A stretch of DNA of 64,000 bases from Siphonodentalium dalli (Eukaryota > Mollusca > Scaphopoda > Gadilida > Siphonodentaliidae), in contig CP136066.1 in assembly GCA_032622095.1 (NCBI GenBank), positions 205,864,978 to 205,928,977 on the forward strand. The letters are read 5' to 3'. A program made the position numbers and the translations under genes. Shown one piece after another: positions 58,184 to 64,000 of the stretch. The notes beneath the pieces were generated by a model. It had not been told where the DNA came from and searched no databases. It saw nothing but the letters and a program-made list of their open reading frames with translations. Position 1 is the first letter of the stretch. Every line of letters begins with the position of its first letter.

Positions 58184-59530
58184 ATTACGCCACCTGTGGT
58201 GTATCTAGCTGCTGAGATTTTGATATTGCGTGGTGGACAGGGCGAATGCATTGTGGGGCTTTTATTTATAGAGTTGGAAATTCCGTTTATTTAAAAGTCG
58301 GAACTACGCGACCAGTAGGCCAAGTCCAGTAAAACGGTTCGTTATAGGTGCTGGTTGTTATTGTTATTTTAACGGAATTCTGAGTTGGTCATTCGCGAAA
58401 CCAATATATTTTATATTCTATAACTAAAACCGTGGGTATATAATATATGATCCTCTTTATGGATATTGTAGGAAGGTAAATTTAGCTAAAGCGGTGGGAT
58501 ATCTTGCAAGACAACACATTTCGGTTTGCGCTATAAAATTGCTCAATGTTTTAAGGTGTTACACAACGTCTGATAAAAAGAGTTCTATCTGGAGTATTCA
58601 CACTATTTTTTCAGAGAACATGCATGGAGTAAACATAGTCCTATCGGACTATCGTAAAGTAGTTCCGTTTAATTCGGGATTAATTAACCCTCAGACTGCC
58701 GAAACTGCCGACAATAAATTCGCTTGTTCGTGTCCCCCGAAAATCAAACTTGCCTGTTTAGAGGTCCCATTTTCGTGGCTAATGGTGATAGAATCACAAT
58801 TTTTCAGTCAAGTTCATGGATAAATTACATTACACTTAATCGGCTTATGTCCGCGGCCATAAACCTGCGTTTTGATAACAATTTATTTGAGACAAACTGT
58901 TGTGCGGGTATCAGTCGGCGCTTATCGGTTGAAGTTATTATGATCGTGCAGCCTGCACGTGCAACAAGTGTTCAAATACAACAGAAGAAAAAAATACTAT
59001 GTCAAATAAATAACGTGATCAATGGACAGACAAGTTTCATTTCCGTGGGACACGAAAAAGCGAATTTAATGTCGTCAGTTTCGGCATTCTGGAAGGGGTA
59101 TATGTCCATGGTATATATGTATAAAATTTCACGCATAAACTATGACAGATAACAAAGTTATAATTAGTTTTATAGGCCCACCATAAATCCCCTATAATAA
59201 ACGCATGCCTCCGTAAGCACATGGCTTTGCTGTGGATGCTTTCGTTCCCAGCATGCATCATTCTCGCTATCTGTAAAATGTCTATGAACAATGGCTGTGC
59301 CATGCACTCTTAGCTTTGATCCGCATTTAGAAGCATTCTGGTGTGGCGAATGAGAAACCTGCAGTAATTTATAAGCCGTAGTTCATTGTAATAATTTGAA
59401 GAATTACTTATCTTAACGGAATTCTGAGGCGGTCCATTCATGTAACCAATATATTTTATATTATGATTTATATTTATGGCTAATAATATGATCTTGGTGG
59501 CGTTACCATTTCTGACTATGGTTTTCTTGT
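58184..59530. repeat. Tandem duplication, copy 2
   Basis: Near-identical to copy 1 without the 1.15-kb insertion at 58421 and with a 200-bp deletion near 59085. Separated from copy 1 by only 27 bp. Confidence 0.9.
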
Positions 59531-59934
59531 GAGTTTATGTCCGATTGTATCTCTATATCCGTGCATGCAACGCTGTCACCCTGTGTCGCTCGTAGCGGCA
59601 TAAAACGCTAGATCATAAAGCTGCGAACATCGAATCGTTCCGCCCGTCTCTGATGTATACGACCGTCTATTACATTGCATAGTAAGAAATCTTTTAAGAA
59701 AATCACATTTAAGAAATGAATGTAGTGGGTGTGTGTGTTTATTGTGGAATACGGCGCTGTGGTATTTGGGCACATTATGTTAATCGCGAAGCGGATCTCA
59801 CTTAATGTACTCCCAATTCAGTTCTTATATTTATATAGCGCTTTGATGATTTCATTTCCAAATCCTAGAAAAAAAATCATACCAACGGAATGTTTGGAAT
59901 TATATATATATATATAGAGAGCAGATTTTGTTGG

Positions 59935-62390
59935 CATGAACATTGAAATTAATGCAACGAAATGTCAGACTTTCCCAGGAGCACAAGTTACTCCGAAATA
60001 ATTCACAGATTGTAGACATTTTTACTCAAACTTTCCCAAGATACTATATTTCCTAATATTACTATACGTGAAAAAGACAAACCGTGGTTTGACAGTATAA
60101 GACAACATATTCGGAAACGCGATAGCCTTAGAAAGAAAGATTGCACAAATCTTCCTAATACCTCAGGGGGGGGGGGGTGAAAAAATTTCTTCCGGCACGT
60201 ATGCCGGGGTGGGTGGGTGGTCAAAGCCACCAACCAATTTTTTTTTCCGCAACTAAAACAAAAATTTCCTGCTTGTTTTTTTAGTGTTTTGGCAATGAGT
60301 TGGGTTTCAAAACCACTTTGAATCAGTTTGAATGAGAGAAATAATGTAATTCTAACTGGTAAACTGACTGCAGGCAGTTATCGTGTTGTATTTTGTTGCA
60401 AATTTTGAAATCCAAGATGGCCGCTGGCAGCCATGTTTTTTTGGCCGAATGACCTCAAAATGACTCATTCCTATTTACATGTCCATGTTAACATCCATGA
60501 TAAATAGTATGCACAGAAATTCATACAGCTGTTTACAGTGAATTTCCCCCCGCAAATCTCTGTTTTAGTGTTAAAAGGGGGGGTGGGTGTCAAAAAATGG
60601 TCGGAAAAAACTACCGAAAACGGAAAAAAATTTGGCGGTGGGGGTGGGTGGGTACAAAAAATTATCGAAAGGGAAAAAATGCCATACGTGCCTGAAATAT
60701 TTTTCCGACCCCCCCCCCCCCCTGAATACCTGGGATAAATAATAGCAACAGAACAAATAATTTTAAAAAGTCAGCAAAAAAAAAGAAATATTTAGCAAGC
60801 CCCGATGAAAACTTGAAAGTAAATGAACCCAAACAATTCTGGCATGTCGTTAAACAATTACTTAATAATTTATCAAATGACGAGAAAATTACCCCATTAA
60901 ACTTCCACAACAGAATATTTTAGGACGATTATCAGAAAGCATAGATCTTAGATTCAAATTTCACGAGAAATCGTACATTGGACAATGATGGTATAAGTAA
61001 CACAATGATAAGGGAAACACATGGCTCTGTTTGCAAATCACTTAAAATAATTTTAAATTTATCTTCAAAGAGCTGTTGTGTTTCCCTGCAGCGTGGAAGA
61101 AAGCCGATGTGATGCCCCTCTTTAAAATGGTGATTAGCATGATCGTTTAAATTACCGTCCGATATCTCTTATAAGTTGTGTCGGTAAGGTACTATAGAGA
61201 GAATAGTCTAAATGAAATTCTAAGCCAATTGAAAACTCATAACCTTTTATACAAGCATCAACCTGGATTTATACCTGGTCATATAGTACCGAATTCCAAC
61301 TAATTGAAATCATCCATAATATCCACTGTGCAATCGACGAGGCCAAACGAGTTGTACATTCTTTTTCGATATTTCGAAAGCGTTCGACAAAGTTTGGCAC
61401 CGAGGTCATGTTTTAAAATTAGAGAAATACGGTTTGAAAGGTAATATTCTAAAATGGATGATAAACTATCTACAAAATAGACAGAAAAGAGTCAGAGTTA
61501 ATGCAAGCTTTTCGCAGTAATCCCCAATATCAGCTGGTGTGCCCCAAGAACAGTAGTCGGGCCTTTGATGTTTTTAATTTTCATTAATGACATTGCCGAT
61601 GGAATTAAATTTAGCACAAAACTTTATGCTGACGACACATGTTTAATCAACAGTGATAGTGATACTGATAATCTTCAATCGATAGTCAATAGTGACATGA
61701 ACAAAATCAGAGACTGGGCTGATAATTGGTGTGTCCAATTTAATAGCAGTAAAACCAATTTTATGTTATTTTCCATGCTAAGTGTTGTTAATCCTACAAT
61801 AATATTTGACGGAGTAGCCCTAGGATATTCTAATAGCCACACACATCTGGGATTGGATATTGACGACAACCTAACTTGGAACACACACATTGGTAATATA
61901 TGCACAAAGGCATACGCACGCCTGTCGCATTTGCGTAAACTAAGATAATGCTAAATCGTGAAACACTTCAAACCCTTTATTTGTCTCATGTTCGATCTCT
62001 TATGGAATACGCTAATAACGTTTAGTCAGGTGCCCCTGATTACTTACTAAAAGATCTAGAAGATGTTCAATACGAAGCGGCTAGAATAGTCAGCGGTTGC
62101 ACCAGATCGGTTTCAAATATTATACTTCTGACCGAATTAGGCTGGGAGACGTTATAAACTCGAAGTTATTTCAAACAAGTTTTATCATTCCACAATATAG
62201 TAAATGGAAAAACACCCAACTGTTTGACATAACTTATACCACCTAACTTCAGTGCTCGAAATAACCATGATATCAGAACTTCATCAAATTTTGTCTCCAT
62301 GAAATGCAACTACAAAAGAAAAGAGGTCACTTTTATGCCCAAGTGTATAACCGACTGGAATAAACGCGATAAATAATAACCAGAAACCTG
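59935..62390 (+). pseudogene. Dead non-LTR retrotransposon (LINE) reverse transcriptase, CR1/Jockey-like
   Basis: Fragments in several frames together follow a LINE ORF2. At 60070-60160 there is a KPWFDSIRQ-type linker. At 60790-60920 a second linker contains KQFWHVVKQLL. At 61090-61560 are the reverse transcriptase fingers and palm (AAWKKADVMPLFK, NYRPISLISC, KAFDKVWHRG). At 61565-61948 is the best open stretch, with the catalytic YADD motif. At 61955-62340 is the C-terminal region (EAARIVSGCTRSVS, then IVNGKTPN). Frameshifts and stops (for example near 60923, 61530 and 62156) separate them, and a MITE interrupts the sequence at 60164-60724. This kind of reverse transcriptase copies element RNA into genomic nicks; here it cannot be functional. 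The upstream endonuclease region was not found, so it is 5' truncated. Confidence 0.88.
60164..60724. mobile_element. CAGGGG...CCCCTG MITE with 7-bp target duplication (copy 2)
   Basis: Flanked by AATACCT (60157-60163 and 60725-60731), with CAGGGGGGG and CCCCCCCTG ends. Highly similar to 17034-17579, including GCCGGGGTGGGTGGGTGG and AAATCCAAGATGGCCGCTGG. It splits the LINE, so it is younger than the LINE insertion. Confidence 0.9.
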
Positions 62391-62794
62391 ACATGAAAAT
62401 ATTTGACGATTTCTAATTCCCAATCCGGTTAAACCCCCTATGTATTTTTCTGCAGGGAAATGATCACTAAATATCTTACACTGTCGACTCAAGTGTGAAT
62501 GCAATAAGCTCCAATAAGATACATACTTAAATTATATTGCGGTGTCAAAAGCCTGTATATGTGGCGATGGCATTTCATTATATATGTCAATTTGCATATC
62601 ATTCCAAGAATAAATTTGCAGAACAAGCTACTACGATTCAATATTTATTCAGTAAAACTTTACTGTTTGGCGATCCAAGCTTATCAAATTCCAATAATGA
62701 AGACATTTTCAAGGCTTTCCAAATCATTATAAGAGATACACTCCAGAATGAGAACATTAGCAGATGACTATCAGGAAAACAAAATATAATATAA

Positions 62795-63113
62795 CTAGCT
62801 GATGTGCCCGACTTCATCCGGGCTATTTAGGGATTTCTATGCGATTGTCTCCGTCTGGGCAGAATATTAAGCGCCTGGACAAACTTTTGTTCGATCTGTC
62901 CAGAAACATGCATATATGAGCGTATATGAGCGAGGTCAAGGTCAAGGACACAGTCACACGTGAAATTGGACCCGCCCATATTGTTCCCGGGATCAAAGTA
63001 GGCTATACATACCAAATTTGAATCGGATCGGTCGAGCATTTTTCGAGTCTATAAGACAAATACACACGCACACCCTCACATACATACATACAGAAGTTCC
63101 AAAAATATATAAT
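62795..63113 (+). mobile_element. ACTAGC-type short interspersed repeat
   Basis: Starts ACTAGCTGATGTGCCCGACT and ends 'cagaagttccaaaaatatataatag'. Shares 'aggtcaagg', 'cacacgtgaaattgg', 'ggatcggtcgagca' and 'ttttcgagtctata' with 30115-30243. About 320 bp. Confidence 0.75.
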
Positions 63114-63597
63114 AGAAAAGACATACATATGTAGATATGTTTGTAACTCTTCATGATATTGGAGGGAATTAAAGTACATGCATAATAGTATAGGTGACAA
63201 CAGTCAAAAACTCCTTATGAGCACAGCCACTGCCTTTACACCTTACCATTGTTAAGGATGGATGGCCACAGTATATTTTAGCGAAACCAGATACTTTCCA
63301 TTCATATGATTTCGAGCAAGGGAAAAACTAGCAACAAAAATAACAACAACCTGTATCATTATACACTTAAATACCAGAAATAATTGTTTAATGTCATGTC
63401 CATTTTTTCACTTGAGTGTCTGGTGATCGGGAGAGAAGTAGCATATTAGTGGCCAGCACCTTCTCTTCAATCCCGTTGCCGAATGTATGTATTTATATGC
63501 ATATACGACGAATAAATATGTTTAAACGAAAGTGAGTCGTCAATTTTCTTCTTGATTCATCCAAAGTTGTACGTATGTGTATGATTTTTATTTCCAG

Positions 63598-63763
63598 CAA
63601 ACTCGACGGACATTCACAGAGAATCGGGTCTGAAATCACTTTCTCCGACCAGTACATTGATGATGATGATGTGGCTCGTAGCTGGAATGAGTTTATTGGC
63701 ACTGTGCTTCATGTTTGTGAGAATCTGCATGAAATATCGGAGGAAATCAGTGGGCGTCGCCCG
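63598..63763 (+). CDS. Candidate internal exon of an unknown gene
   Basis: An open stretch of 166 bp lies between a good acceptor ('tttttatttccag') and a consensus donor (CCG|GTAAGT). It enters in phase 2 and leaves in phase 0. It encodes about 55 residues, including the acidic run IDDDDVARSWNEF and a predicted helix (TVLHVCENLHEISEEIS). Base composition is less AT-rich than its flanks, which fits coding. No family was recognised. If the donor is not used, the frame continues to a stop at 63841. Neighbouring exons would lie beyond the window or in the unannotated sequence to the left. It could also be a chance combination of splice-like sites. Confidence 0.4.
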
Positions 63764-64000
63764 GTAAGTCACTTATCGATTAGCAATATCGTCAGAATGC
63801 TGTCGAATCAACCGGACCCTCATAATAATCTTTGGAATTAACGTAGGTTTCTCGGCACCATAGGTGTATTGATAATAAAAAAAGAACACATTGATTCTGT
63901 TTCATGTTCTTCTTGACTATACTGGTTTAACACACTTTATATTAATTTACAATGTTACTAACCGTGAACTCGTTCCGTATCTTTAAGATTTTATTCACAT

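Overview
This is animal genomic DNA: AT-rich, intron-bearing, with no operons, no bacterial-type gene density and no recognisable RNA gene outside a SINE. Most of it is repeats. A tRNA-derived SINE ending in a 'ttgctgaaagcgacattaaaccc' type 3' part with an AATC-rich tail, fossil LINE coding sequence, and many small inverted-repeat transposons point to a marine invertebrate, most likely a mollusc. That assignment is an inference from repeat style, not a proof.

One protein gene is well supported. On the + strand, four exons with matching splice phases (11182-11364, 12302-12479, 13648-14502, 15949-15970) encode the 3' part of a type I membrane protein: a complement control protein (sushi) module, a transmembrane helix, and a tail of about 300 residues with two PPxY motifs, ending in LDYEYF. 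Its 5' exons are not recognised and may lie upstream of the window. A second, weak coding signal is a single candidate exon at 63598-63763, near the right edge.

Layout. 1-10 kb: mostly unrecognised AT-rich sequence, with a 569-bp tandem duplication (4861-5930). 10-16 kb: the sushi gene, with a minisatellite just upstream of the sushi exon, a duplicated exon end in its intron, and a TA-flanked MITE in its last intron. 16-28 kb: dense nested MITEs, including a conspicuous family of about 75-bp near-perfect palindromes carried in pairs inside two unrelated MITE families, plus an 84-bp minisatellite (23860-24690). 28-34 kb: short GC-rich interspersed repeats starting ACTAGC, and a 555-bp tandem duplication. 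34-41 kb: about 430-bp repeats that host an LTR-like direct-repeat element (35819-39793), itself invaded by a 2.2-kb TA-flanked element. 41-50 kb: more tandem and interspersed repeats. 50-54 kb: a SINE with perfect 14-bp target duplication, a TTAA-type MITE, and a second cluster of palindrome modules, including a chimeric one. 54-59.5 kb: degenerate repeats with a GATGGCCGC motif and a 1.35-kb tandem duplication whose two copies differ by an insertion and a deletion. 59.9-62.4 kb: a dead LINE split by a MITE with 7-bp target duplications.

The main interest is the repeat biology. Several insertions can be dated relative to one another, because duplicated copies preserve the empty site or because target duplications are exact.
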